Origin: JBBSDP01 sp038240605
Lineage (GTDB): Bacteria > Planctomycetota > Phycisphaerae > Tepidisphaerales > Tepidisphaeraceae
NCBI GenBank assembly: GCA_038240605.1
Contig: JBBSDP010000005.1
Location: 70,724-134,723 of the forward strand
Length of the DNA: 64,000 bases
Direction: 5' to 3'
Made by a program: the position numbers and the translations under genes. The notes under the pieces were generated by a model. The model saw nothing but the letters and a program-made list of their open reading frames with translations. It had not been told where the DNA came from and made no database searches. Positions 57,036 through 64,000 of the stretch are shown piece after piece (position 1 is the first letter of the stretch; the number at the start of each line of letters is the position of its first letter).

Positions 57036-57242
57036 ATGCGCCGGATCGCGATCCAACTCGTGCTGTTTTACCGAGCCACGTTCGGTCGATTCATGGGCGG
57101 CTATTGCCGCTTCCATCCGACGTGCAGCCAGTACGCGATCGACGCCGTCAATAAGTACGGCGCTGCCCGCGGCTCCTGGCGCGCCGTGAAGCGGATCGCA
57201 CGATGCCACCCGTGGGGCGGGAAGGGATACGATCCCGCCTGA
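57036..57242 (+). CDS. yidD: Membrane protein insertion efficiency factor YidD
   Basis: 68 residues from the ATG at 57036; the frame opens at 56946 but that stretch contains the dispersed repeat. YidD is a small amphipathic protein that assists YidC insertase. The full family pattern is present: IQLVLFYRATFGRFMGGYCR, FHPTCSQYAIDAVNKYGAAR and KRIARCHPWGGKGYDP, with all three cysteines. It lies 96 bases after rnpA, the common partner, but yidC does not follow. Confidence 0.92.
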   Translation: MRRIAIQLVLFYRATFGRFMGGYCRFHPTCSQYAIDAVNKYGAARGSWRAVKRIARCHPWGGKGYDPA

Positions 57243-57278
57243 CATCGCGGGTCCTCGGCGTTGTGCTAAACTGATTGC

Positions 57279-59051
57279 ATGTCGCTGAACGACGAGCTGG
57301 CCAATCTATTTGCCACCTTCGCCGCGATCATGGAGATCCGGGGCGAGAACCAATTCAAGGCGATCGCCTTCTCCAAGGTCGGGCGCATCCTCAAGGACAT
57401 GACCTTCGATGTGAAGGCGCTGTGCGACGAAGGAAAGCTCGATCAGGTCGAGGGAATTGGCAAATCGAGTTGCGCGATCATCAAGGAGTACGTGCAGACC
57501 GGGCGCAGCGCCGATTTCGAGGAAGTCGCCGCCAGCGTGCCGCCCGGTCTGATCCCGCTGCTCGACATTCCGGGCCTCGGTCCCAAGACGATCTCGCTGC
57601 TCTGGAAACAGCGCGGCGTGACCAACCTCGAAGACCTCATCAAGGCATTGGACACCAACGCCCTGGCCGGTCTCAAGGGGGTCGGGGAGAAGAAGACCGA
57701 ATCGATCCGGCAGGGGATCGCACTGCGGGCGCAGGCATCGGGGCGAATGGGGATCGTCGACGCTTTGCCGATCGGCCGCGCGCTGGCCGAGCGCCTGCGC
57801 AAGCTCAAAGGTGTCGCGCAGGCGGAGCTCGCCGGCAGCCTGCGACGCGGGCGCGAGACGATCGGCGACGTGGACCTGGTCTGCGCGCTAGCGGACGGCA
57901 CGGCGGGCGCTGCCATCGCCGCCGAGTTCGTAAAGTTTCCTGAAGTTCAACAGGTGATCGTGCAGGGTCCCAGCAAGGTGAGCGTCCGGGTAGCCGGCGG
58001 ACTACAGGTCGACCTGCGGATCGTGCCCGTCATGAATTTCGGCGCGGCCCTCCTCTATTTCACCGGAAGCAAGGATCACAACGTCAAGCTCCGCGGCCGT
58101 GCCCAGGACCGAAAGCTTACGCTCAATGAATGGGGCCTCTACCGGCTCGACGAGTACGACCGCTCCACCAAGAAAACCGCTGAAGCGCCAACGGTACGTC
58201 CGGTTGCCAGCCGTACGGAGGAAGAGGTTTACCGTGCGCTGGACCTCGCGTACGTCGAGCCGGAGATGCGGGAAGATCGCGGTGAGATCGAGGCGGCGGC
58301 TGCGTCGCGCTTGCCGCGATTGATCGAACGTGGCGATGTTCGCGGCGACCTGCACAATCACACGACCGCTTCCGATGGGCATAATTCGATCGAGGAAATG
58401 GCAAAGGCCGCACTGGCGCTTGGCTATGAATTCCTCGCCATCACCGATCATTCCAAGAGCCAGGTGATCGCCAACGGCCTCAGCGCCGAGCGATTGCTCA
58501 AGCACGTCGCCGCGATCCATAAGGCGGGGGAGCGGATCAAGGGAATCACCCTGCTGGCGGGGTGCGAGGTCGATATCCTGGCAGATGGCCGGCTGGACTT
58601 TGAGGACGAAATCCTCGCCGAGCTCGACATCGTTGTCGCCAGCCCGCACATCTCTTTGAAACAGGACATGGCCAAGGCGACCGATCGCCTGCTGCGGGCG
58701 ATCGACAACCCCTACGTTAACGTGATCGGCCACCCCACCGGCCGGCTGATCAACCGGCGCGAGGGACTTCCCCTGGATTTCGCGCGAATCTTCAAGGCCG
58801 CCGCCGCGACCGGGACCGCGCTGGAGATCAACGCGGGCTTTCCCCGGCTCGACCTCAACGACCACCATGCCCGCGCGGCCATCGAGGCGGGCGTGATGCT
58901 TTCGATCAACACCGATTCGCACAGCATCGACGAATTGCCGACGATCGAGCTGGGCATCGGCGTCGCCCGCCGTGCCTGGGTCACGAAGGAGCATGTGATC
59001 AATTGCCTTTCGACGGCCCAATTACGCCGATTCCTGAAGAAAAAGTGTTGA
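57279..59051 (+). CDS. polX: DNA polymerase X with C-terminal PHP domain (PolX)
   Basis: 590 residues, the length of bacterial PolX. Residues about 1-150 hold the 8-kDa-type domain and helix-hairpin-helix motifs (VEGIGKSSCAIIKEY, DIPGLGPKTISLLWKQRGVT, LKGVGEKKTESI). The nucleotidyl transferase palm has ELAGSLRRGRETIGDVDLVC with the GS and DxD motifs, and QVDLRIVP provides the third Asp. The PHP domain starts near 350 (GDLHNHTTASDGHNSIEEMA) with the HxH motif, and continues through AITDHSKS, AGCEVDI and INTDSHSI. Likely a gap-filling repair enzyme with 3'-5' exonuclease. Confidence 0.93.
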   Translation: MSLNDELANLFATFAAIMEIRGENQFKAIAFSKVGRILKDMTFDVKALCDEGKLDQVEGIGKSSCAIIKEYVQTGRSADFEEVAASVPPGLIPLLDIPGLGPKTISLLWKQRGVTNLEDLIKALDTNALAGLKGVGEKKTESIRQGIALRAQASGRMGIVDALPIGRALAERLRKLKGVAQAELAGSLRRGRETIGDVDLVCALADGTAGAAIAAEFVKFPEVQQVIVQGPSKVSVRVAGGLQVDLRIVPVMNFGAALLYFTGSKDHNVKLRGRAQDRKLTLNEWGLYRLDEYDRSTKKTAEAPTVRPVASRTEEEVYRALDLAYVEPEMREDRGEIEAAAASRLPRLIERGDVRGDLHNHTTASDGHNSIEEMAKAALALGYEFLAITDHSKSQVIANGLSAERLLKHVAAIHKAGERIKGITLLAGCEVDILADGRLDFEDEILAELDIVVASPHISLKQDMAKATDRLLRAIDNPYVNVIGHPTGRLINRREGLPLDFARIFKAAAATGTALEINAGFPRLDLNDHHARAAIEAGVMLSINTDSHSIDELPTIELGIGVARRAWVTKEHVINCLSTAQLRRFLKKKC

Positions 59052-59108
59052 AATCCCCTGGCAGGTGGGAGACGATCTGCAGTGGAGACTCACGTCTCTT
59101 TGGTGTAG

Positions 59109-60773
59109 ATGGAGAACGCAAGCATGTCGCCGAGCCGTGGGACGATGTCAATCCTCTTCAGCTTCGTACTGGGCGCGGCAGCGTACGCTGATCCGCCAGC
59201 CATACCTGCGCCGCCCAAGCCGACTGCTGCGTCCCGACCGGCCGGCTCCAAGGCCGATCCACGCACGATCGCCATATTGCTCAGCCAGGGGGACGACGCC
59301 CTCGCCGCACAGGACTTTCGCGCTGCACGCGACGCCTTCATGGACGTCATGTCCCTGGAACCTGGCAACGCCCACGCCCAGGAAGGGGCCGCCGTCGCTC
59401 ACGTCCACCTCAGCGATTTCCCGCGCGCCCGCGATGAACTGGAACGCTCGATGGGGCCCGGCGGGCCGACGCGGTCACAGGTCATCACCGCGGCCAGCAT
59501 TTACACGCGCACGAAGAACCCGATGCGCGCAGCCAAGCTGATCAAGCAGTACCTCGCCGCGCATCCGCAGGCCGACGAGCCCGTGCTCAACGCGCTCGCG
59601 GCGGCGCTGGGGACGGCCGACGAACAGGCCCGCAAGAACCGCCTCTTCCTGGACTGCGCGACGCTGTACGACTCGGAGAACACCAAGCTCGAAGCGACGC
59701 GGTCCGGAATGAAGCGGTGGGGGACGGAGTGGCTCGATTCGGGGGCGGCCGAGCAGAAGGGGTCGGCGTGGCGAAGGGTTCAGGGAGAGGCAGACCAGGT
59801 TTCAACGCAGATCAATTCGTTGAATCGCGATCGGTCCAGGGCGGAAAGCGAGCTGGCTCGGCGCCAGAGTGCGGCGAAGTTTGGCCACGGCTCCGGCTGG
59901 CAAGGGCTCATTCAGCAGCAGCGTCAGGAAATTGACCGCATCAATCAGCAGATCGCCGCGGCAGAGCTGCATCGCGAGCAGATCCTCGCCTCCGGCGAGC
60001 GCCCGCCACTCCCAAAATCGATCGATCCAGCGCCGCCGGAAATGAAGCCACCCGCCGTCGCGAGCGCAGGCAGCGAAAGCGCACAGCCCGCGCCGGCGAC
60101 CGAACGTCCGAAGCCCGATGAGGTGGCGGTGGCGCCGACGCCCCCTTCGCCTTCACCGCCCCCATCGCCTGATCCCGCTCCCAGCGAACCCGCGCCGCAG
60201 CCTTCGCCGCGGCCGGCGGAAACCCGAAAGCATCGCGTCTCCACTTATGCAGCGGCGTTTGCCGTCGCGCCGGACCTGCTGGTGACAGCGGCGGCGGCGG
60301 TCCCCGATGGAAGCAAGATCGAGGTGCAGAACGCGGACGGTGCGGCATTCGATGCGGAGTTGGTTCGCACCGACGCCGACAGCGGCCTGGCGTTGCTGCG
60401 GGTCAATGGGCAGAAGCTGAATTACCTGAGCGTCGCCGATTCCTTCGCCGGCGGCTCGGTCACGTGCGTCAGCTTTCCGGTACCAAACTTGTTTCAGCCA
60501 AAGGCGGAGGTGATCGGGGGTTCGGCGGTGGCCGTGAAGTCCCCGTGGGAGATCCGGCTGAGCCGCTCGCCACGCCTGGGGGGCGGTCCGCTTTTGGTGG
60601 GCGGAAAGGTTGTTGGAGTGGAGTTGGCGACGCGTGATTCGGAGGCCGGTACCACGCCCGCCGCATCGCTCGACCAGCTTCGCAAGCTGGTCGGCAGCGA
60701 TCTTCCGCCCGGCGGTGGCATTAGCGACGGTGCCAGCGTGACGATGCAGCTCAGCGCGGTGCATGAGAACTAA
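59109..60773 (+). CDS. Secreted TPR protein with degenerate trypsin-like domain
   Basis: 554 residues. Signal peptide-like start (MSILFSFVLGAAAYADPPA, about residues 13-31). A TPR-like region at about 52-175 (LLSQGDDALAAQDFRAARDA, AAKLIKQYLAAHPQADEPVL), a coiled coil about 220-290, a Pro-rich linker, then a beta-rich C-terminal domain from about 375 (YAAAFAVAPDLLVTAAAAVP) that follows the HtrA/trypsin plan. The His, Asp and Ser positions are replaced (TAAAAV for TNAHVV; SGLALLRV; LGGGPLL for NSGGPLL), so no protease activity is expected. Paralogue of the gene at 60952. Confidence 0.75.
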   Translation: MENASMSPSRGTMSILFSFVLGAAAYADPPAIPAPPKPTAASRPAGSKADPRTIAILLSQGDDALAAQDFRAARDAFMDVMSLEPGNAHAQEGAAVAHVHLSDFPRARDELERSMGPGGPTRSQVITAASIYTRTKNPMRAAKLIKQYLAAHPQADEPVLNALAAALGTADEQARKNRLFLDCATLYDSENTKLEATRSGMKRWGTEWLDSGAAEQKGSAWRRVQGEADQVSTQINSLNRDRSRAESELARRQSAAKFGHGSGWQGLIQQQRQEIDRINQQIAAAELHREQILASGERPPLPKSIDPAPPEMKPPAVASAGSESAQPAPATERPKPDEVAVAPTPPSPSPPPSPDPAPSEPAPQPSPRPAETRKHRVSTYAAAFAVAPDLLVTAAAAVPDGSKIEVQNADGAAFDAELVRTDADSGLALLRVNGQKLNYLSVADSFAGGSVTCVSFPVPNLFQPKAEVIGGSAVAVKSPWEIRLSRSPRLGGGPLLVGGKVVGVELATRDSEAGTTPAASLDQLRKLVGSDLPPGGGISDGASVTMQLSAVHEN

Positions 60774-60818
60774 CCCATTCGTCGCGCCCCGTCCGCTTCT
60801 TCTGTCCGCAGGTATCCT

Positions 60819-60824
60819 TATAAT
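60819..60824 (+). promoter_or_regulatory. Possible -10 element TATAAT
   Basis: A perfect TATAAT in the 178-base gap before the gene at 60952, 128 bases from its ATG. The -35 region is poor (TTCTTC-like, 16-17 bases upstream). GGAGG at about 60897-60901 and later purine runs lie downstream. Confidence 0.35.
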
Positions 60825-60951
60825 CCACAGTTCGCCGCGACTTTTCCCGATATGAGGCGTAGGAATAGGTAGACGAATCCCGCGTTGAAGAACTTTGGAG
60901 GACCGGAGGCGTCTGTAAAAGCGGAACACTCCGTCTTCACGACCGCGCGTT

Positions 60952-63870
60952 ATGGCCATTGTCGTCACCTGTCCGAGTTGCGGGAACCTCTCGCAAGTGC
61001 CCGATCAGTCGGCAGGCACCTCGGTTCGATGTCCGCACTGCGCATCGGTGATGGCTGTGCCCGGAGCGGCCGGCGGCGCGATGGCTGGCGCCGATGAGGG
61101 CGCCGAGGGGGCAGCGCAGTCCGGCTCGCTGACGCCCAACTATTTCAACGTGGTCAACCCCGCGCCGCGGTCGTATCAGTGCGCGACGTGCGGCGGAAGC
61201 TTTCCCGCCTCAGACTTGCTCGATCAGCACGGCACGATCATCTGCAACAACTGCTACGCGGCCGCCGCGGCGCACGCCGATGACGCAGCCTTTCCATCGG
61301 CCCATCCAATGCCGCCGGTGTCGCAGGAGCATGCCGTCTCCGAGGCGGACCACGCGCTGCATGCCGACGAGGTGGTCCACGATGAGCCGGCCCACGACGA
61401 CCTGGCCAGCTTCAGCGCGACACCGGCGCCGAGCGCTCCGGTTTCGTACGGCTCGGGCGCACGTCCGCAACCTCGCAATGATTTCCTTCCGCTGCTGGTC
61501 GGCGGCGCGTTCGGCATCATCGTCCTTGCCGCGGTAATCATTTACGTCAGTACCGGCAACAGCCCGCCGCAGCAGCAGGCGAACTCAAACACCACCTTAT
61601 CGAATTCCACGATCCCCGCCATGCCCACGCCGGCCTCTTCCGAGCCGACGGCGTGGGAGCGGCAATACACGCCGCACCTCGAACGTCTCCGCTCGCAGGC
61701 GAAGGCGCTGGAGGCATCGGGCGACAAGGCCGGAGCGCTCACGCGTTACCAGGACATGCTTAACCTGGCTGGCTCGGCCGGCGCGAAGGTCAACAGCGAC
61801 GCGATGCTGGCCGAACTGGCGGACGCGCGAAGCCGCTGGGAAGTGCTCGTCAAGCAGGTGAAGCCAACGGAAACGGTTCCGCCGCCGCCGAAGGTGAACG
61901 AAACCGTCGCGTCGGCCGGTCCGGATACGCCGGTCAAGCCCACGGTTTCCCCCACGCCGCCCGACGGTACGCCCTCCGTCAAGCCTTCGCCCGATCCGAC
62001 CACCGGCCCGTCGACCGTCGCCGAAAACCAAACGACGCCAAGCGAGAATTCCACCCCCAAGCCCACCCCTGCGCCGGTTGAAGATGAGGCCAACTGGGAG
62101 GCGAATCACCGCACGGAACTTGCCCAGTTGCTGTCAGAGGGGGCTGAGGCGGCCAAGGGAACCGACAAGGTTCTTGCGCTCACGAAATTCGAGCAGGCGC
62201 TGCGCCTTGTGCAGGGTCACGAGAAGCGGATTACGGACGCGGATCTGAAGCAGAAGCTGGCCGGCATCCCCGAACAGCGCAAACAGCTTTTGGCCGCCGT
62301 TCGGGACTCGGATGAGACTCGGATGGCGACCGTACGCTCGCTGCTGGCGGCGGGGCTCAAGAGCCTGCGCGACGGGAAGTGGAAGACGGCACAGGAAACG
62401 CTCGTCGATGCGCGCCACGTTACCGAGAAGATGCCCAAGGCGGCCGACCCGTTTCACAATCCCGAATACCTCTCGACGCTGCACGCCCTGGCCGTGGCCT
62501 ACCTTGAGAACAAGAACGTGCAGCGGGCGGGGGAGATGTTCGACGAAGGCGCGCCGCTCGGCCGCGCCGCCGTCTCCAGGCCCACGCGCGAGATGGTCTG
62601 GAACCGCGCGGTCACCGACGTGACGCAGAAGTTCAACATCATGCGCACGGTGAAGATGTTGAAGGATTACCTCGAGAAGCATCCTGACCCGCCTGACGAG
62701 GATCTGATCAACCTCTTCGGCACGGCCCTGAACACCGCCGACGAGACCAATCCGACTAACCGCAAGCTGCTGGACGATGCGATCGGTTATTACGGCATCC
62801 TCAACACGCAGCTCGAGAAGACCAAGCCGGGCCAGAAGCGGTGGGGGGCGCAATGGCTTTCCGAGGCCGATGCCCAGTCGAAATACGAGGATCAGGCAAA
62901 GTACATCGAGGTCTACCAGCAGAAGCTGCGGGAGAAGGAACTTGCCGGCGTGAAGGTCAAGGAAGCGCAGGAGAACGCAGCGGGTATCCGCCGGCCGCCC
63001 GGCGCGGAAGCGCAGTTGACGGCCGCGAAGAACGCGCTCCAGGCCGCCGATCGAACGGCACAGGCTGCGCGGGCGGCGATCCCGCGGGCGGCGTGGCTGA
63101 CAGATCTCAAGCCCAAGATTCCACCTGAGACTTCGGTTGCCTCGATCGCGACGCCGCCGGTCACGACGGTTGCGCCGCCGCCTGGTCCATCATCGGGTTC
63201 ATCGACCCTGCCGCCGGATAATCCCAGCGCGCAGGATCCCAAGCCCGGCCCGACGCCCGCACCGACGCCCGCGCCGCCTGCAACACCGCCGCCGCCCATC
63301 GTGCCCACGCGCGAGGTGCGTTTTGCCGCGGCGTTCCCAGTGGACAAGACGCACCTGGTGACCGCTGCCGATCCGATCGGCAACGCCCGCGAGGTGCGGA
63401 TCGAAGACACACAGGGGAACGTGCTCAGTGCCCGCGTGACCGCCCGCGAAGGGAAGCTCGCCCTCCTGGAGATCTCGCCCGGCGATCTGCCGGGCGGGGC
63501 GCTCCGCTACTTCAACCTCTCGATCGCGTTCACCGGCGGGAGCCCGGTCCGCTGTGTCGCGATCCCTGAGGCCAATGTCTTCGGTCCCGCCGCGCTCTTC
63601 CTCAACGGCGAATCCGTCCCCGCGCCCAAGACTGCCAAGTGGACCGTCGGCCTCTCCGAGCACCCGCGCCTGGCCGGTTCGCCCCTCATCGACTCCGAGA
63701 ACGCGATCGTCGGCGTCGTCGTCGCCGACCGCGAAGACCCCAAGACGCGCCTCCCCGCCGTCCCGGTGAAAGAGCTGATCGATTTCCTCCAGGCCCAGCA
63801 CATCACCCCGTCCCTGAACGCCAGTGTAGACCCGCTCGGCATCTACCAGGTTGCCGCCGAGAGCGAATGA
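60952..63870 (+). CDS. Zinc-ribbon, membrane-anchored TPR protein with degenerate trypsin-like domain
   Basis: 972 residues. N-terminal zinc ribbon (CPSCGNLSQVPDQSAGTSVR, then CPHC, residues 5-28), a second four-Cys element (CATCGGSFPASDLLDQHGTI, then ICNNC, about 69-91), a membrane helix at about 179-199 (LLVGGAFGIIVLAAVIIYVS), a TPR/coiled-coil region 220-720 containing KMLKDYLEKHPDPPDEDLIN, a Pro-rich linker, and from about 785 a trypsin-like domain (VRFAAAFPVDKTHLVTAADP) whose catalytic positions are lost. The TPR and C-terminal halves match the gene at 59109, which lacks ribbons. The gene is complete. Confidence 0.75.
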   Translation: MAIVVTCPSCGNLSQVPDQSAGTSVRCPHCASVMAVPGAAGGAMAGADEGAEGAAQSGSLTPNYFNVVNPAPRSYQCATCGGSFPASDLLDQHGTIICNNCYAAAAAHADDAAFPSAHPMPPVSQEHAVSEADHALHADEVVHDEPAHDDLASFSATPAPSAPVSYGSGARPQPRNDFLPLLVGGAFGIIVLAAVIIYVSTGNSPPQQQANSNTTLSNSTIPAMPTPASSEPTAWERQYTPHLERLRSQAKALEASGDKAGALTRYQDMLNLAGSAGAKVNSDAMLAELADARSRWEVLVKQVKPTETVPPPPKVNETVASAGPDTPVKPTVSPTPPDGTPSVKPSPDPTTGPSTVAENQTTPSENSTPKPTPAPVEDEANWEANHRTELAQLLSEGAEAAKGTDKVLALTKFEQALRLVQGHEKRITDADLKQKLAGIPEQRKQLLAAVRDSDETRMATVRSLLAAGLKSLRDGKWKTAQETLVDARHVTEKMPKAADPFHNPEYLSTLHALAVAYLENKNVQRAGEMFDEGAPLGRAAVSRPTREMVWNRAVTDVTQKFNIMRTVKMLKDYLEKHPDPPDEDLINLFGTALNTADETNPTNRKLLDDAIGYYGILNTQLEKTKPGQKRWGAQWLSEADAQSKYEDQAKYIEVYQQKLREKELAGVKVKEAQENAAGIRRPPGAEAQLTAAKNALQAADRTAQAARAAIPRAAWLTDLKPKIPPETSVASIATPPVTTVAPPPGPSSGSSTLPPDNPSAQDPKPGPTPAPTPAPPATPPPPIVPTREVRFAAAFPVDKTHLVTAADPIGNAREVRIEDTQGNVLSARVTAREGKLALLEISPGDLPGGALRYFNLSIAFTGGSPVRCVAIPEANVFGPAALFLNGESVPAPKTAKWTVGLSEHPRLAGSPLIDSENAIVGVVVADREDPKTRLPAVPVKELIDFLQAQHITPSLNASVDPLGIYQVAAESE

Positions 63871-63966
63871 CGTTCGCCTTTGACTGCGGAATGAATTGCT
63901 ACAGAGTTCCACGTGAGGCTTCCCCTCGCCCTGGGCGGATGAACAATGACCGCCTATATATTTTTC

Positions 63967-64000
63967 CAGAGCCGCGCCCGTCAGGAAGCGGTGTGCGCGG
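63967..64000 (+). repeat. Left arm of the CAGAGCCGCGCCCG palindrome, cut by window end
   Basis: Matches the left arm at 54297-54326 with one or two changes (CGTCAGG for CGTGAGG) and continues to the last base. The other arm should lie just beyond the window. It follows 96 bases of AT-richer sequence after the last gene with no coding frame. Confidence 0.75.

Noticed and set aside
1..64000. CRISPR arrays, tRNA or rRNA genes
   Set aside because: No regularly spaced repeat-spacer pattern, cloverleaf with GTTCRA loop or rRNA-like stretch was found on either strand.

Overview
The window reads as a high-GC chromosome segment of a flagellated planctomycete, most likely class Phycisphaerae (Tepidisphaera/Humisphaera side). 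This rests on gene content, not on a marker gene: a consolidated flagellar export and motor cluster, an LL-diaminopimelate aminotransferase, a futalosine-pathway menaquinone enzyme, paired ECF sigma modules, kinases fused to zinc ribbons, an AsmA-type giant protein and many planctomycete-style hypothetical proteins. No rRNA, tRNA, CRISPR array, integrase or transposase gene was seen.

1-21.7 kb, plus strand: flagellar cluster in the order fliF(partial)-fliG-fliH-fliI-fliJ-motE-like-fliK-flgD-flgE-flbD-fliL-fliN-fliO-fliP-fliQ-fliR-flhB-flhA-flhF-flhG-orf-fliA-orf. It encodes the MS ring end, switch, export ATPase complex, hook, export gate, pole and number regulators and the flagellar sigma factor. 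fliM, motA/motB and flagellin are not here. Several genes are coupled by 4-base stop/start overlaps. Three gaps carry tandem 7-base repeats, one folding into a long hairpin.

21.7-28.3 kb, mostly minus strand: housekeeping genes lgt, panD, panC, folK and dapL, then a secreted low-complexity protein and a membrane protein. 28.5-32.4 kb: two ECF sigma modules facing each other. 32.7-43.1 kb: a UbiD-type decarboxylase and mqnD (both plausibly menaquinone synthesis), metK, a 1379-residue AsmA-like protein, and several small or doubtful genes.

43.3-51.4 kb: the most interesting part. A ClpS-like adaptor, an FHA protein, two protein-kinase-like proteins and membrane or zinc-ribbon proteins lead into a tight plus-strand run of three charged coiled-coil proteins (48572-51414) whose N-terminal motifs, basic helical hairpins and acidic tails resemble eukaryotic/archaeal ESCRT-III (Snf7/CHMP) proteins. 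The first carries an N-terminal module ending in a winged-helix-like segment, as in CHMP7, and has a well-placed internal ribosome site that could release its Snf7-like half alone. Two tiny membrane peptides sit inside the run. This is the candidate undescribed system; no Vps4-type ATPase is visible in the window.

51.9-64 kb: a ferritin-like protein with a relocated helix motif, a bactofilin-like protein, a leuB-type dehydrogenase, trxB, rnpA, yidD, DNA polymerase X, and two tandem paralogues with degenerate trypsin-like domains. Several dispersed palindromes sit in the gaps, one cut by the window end.
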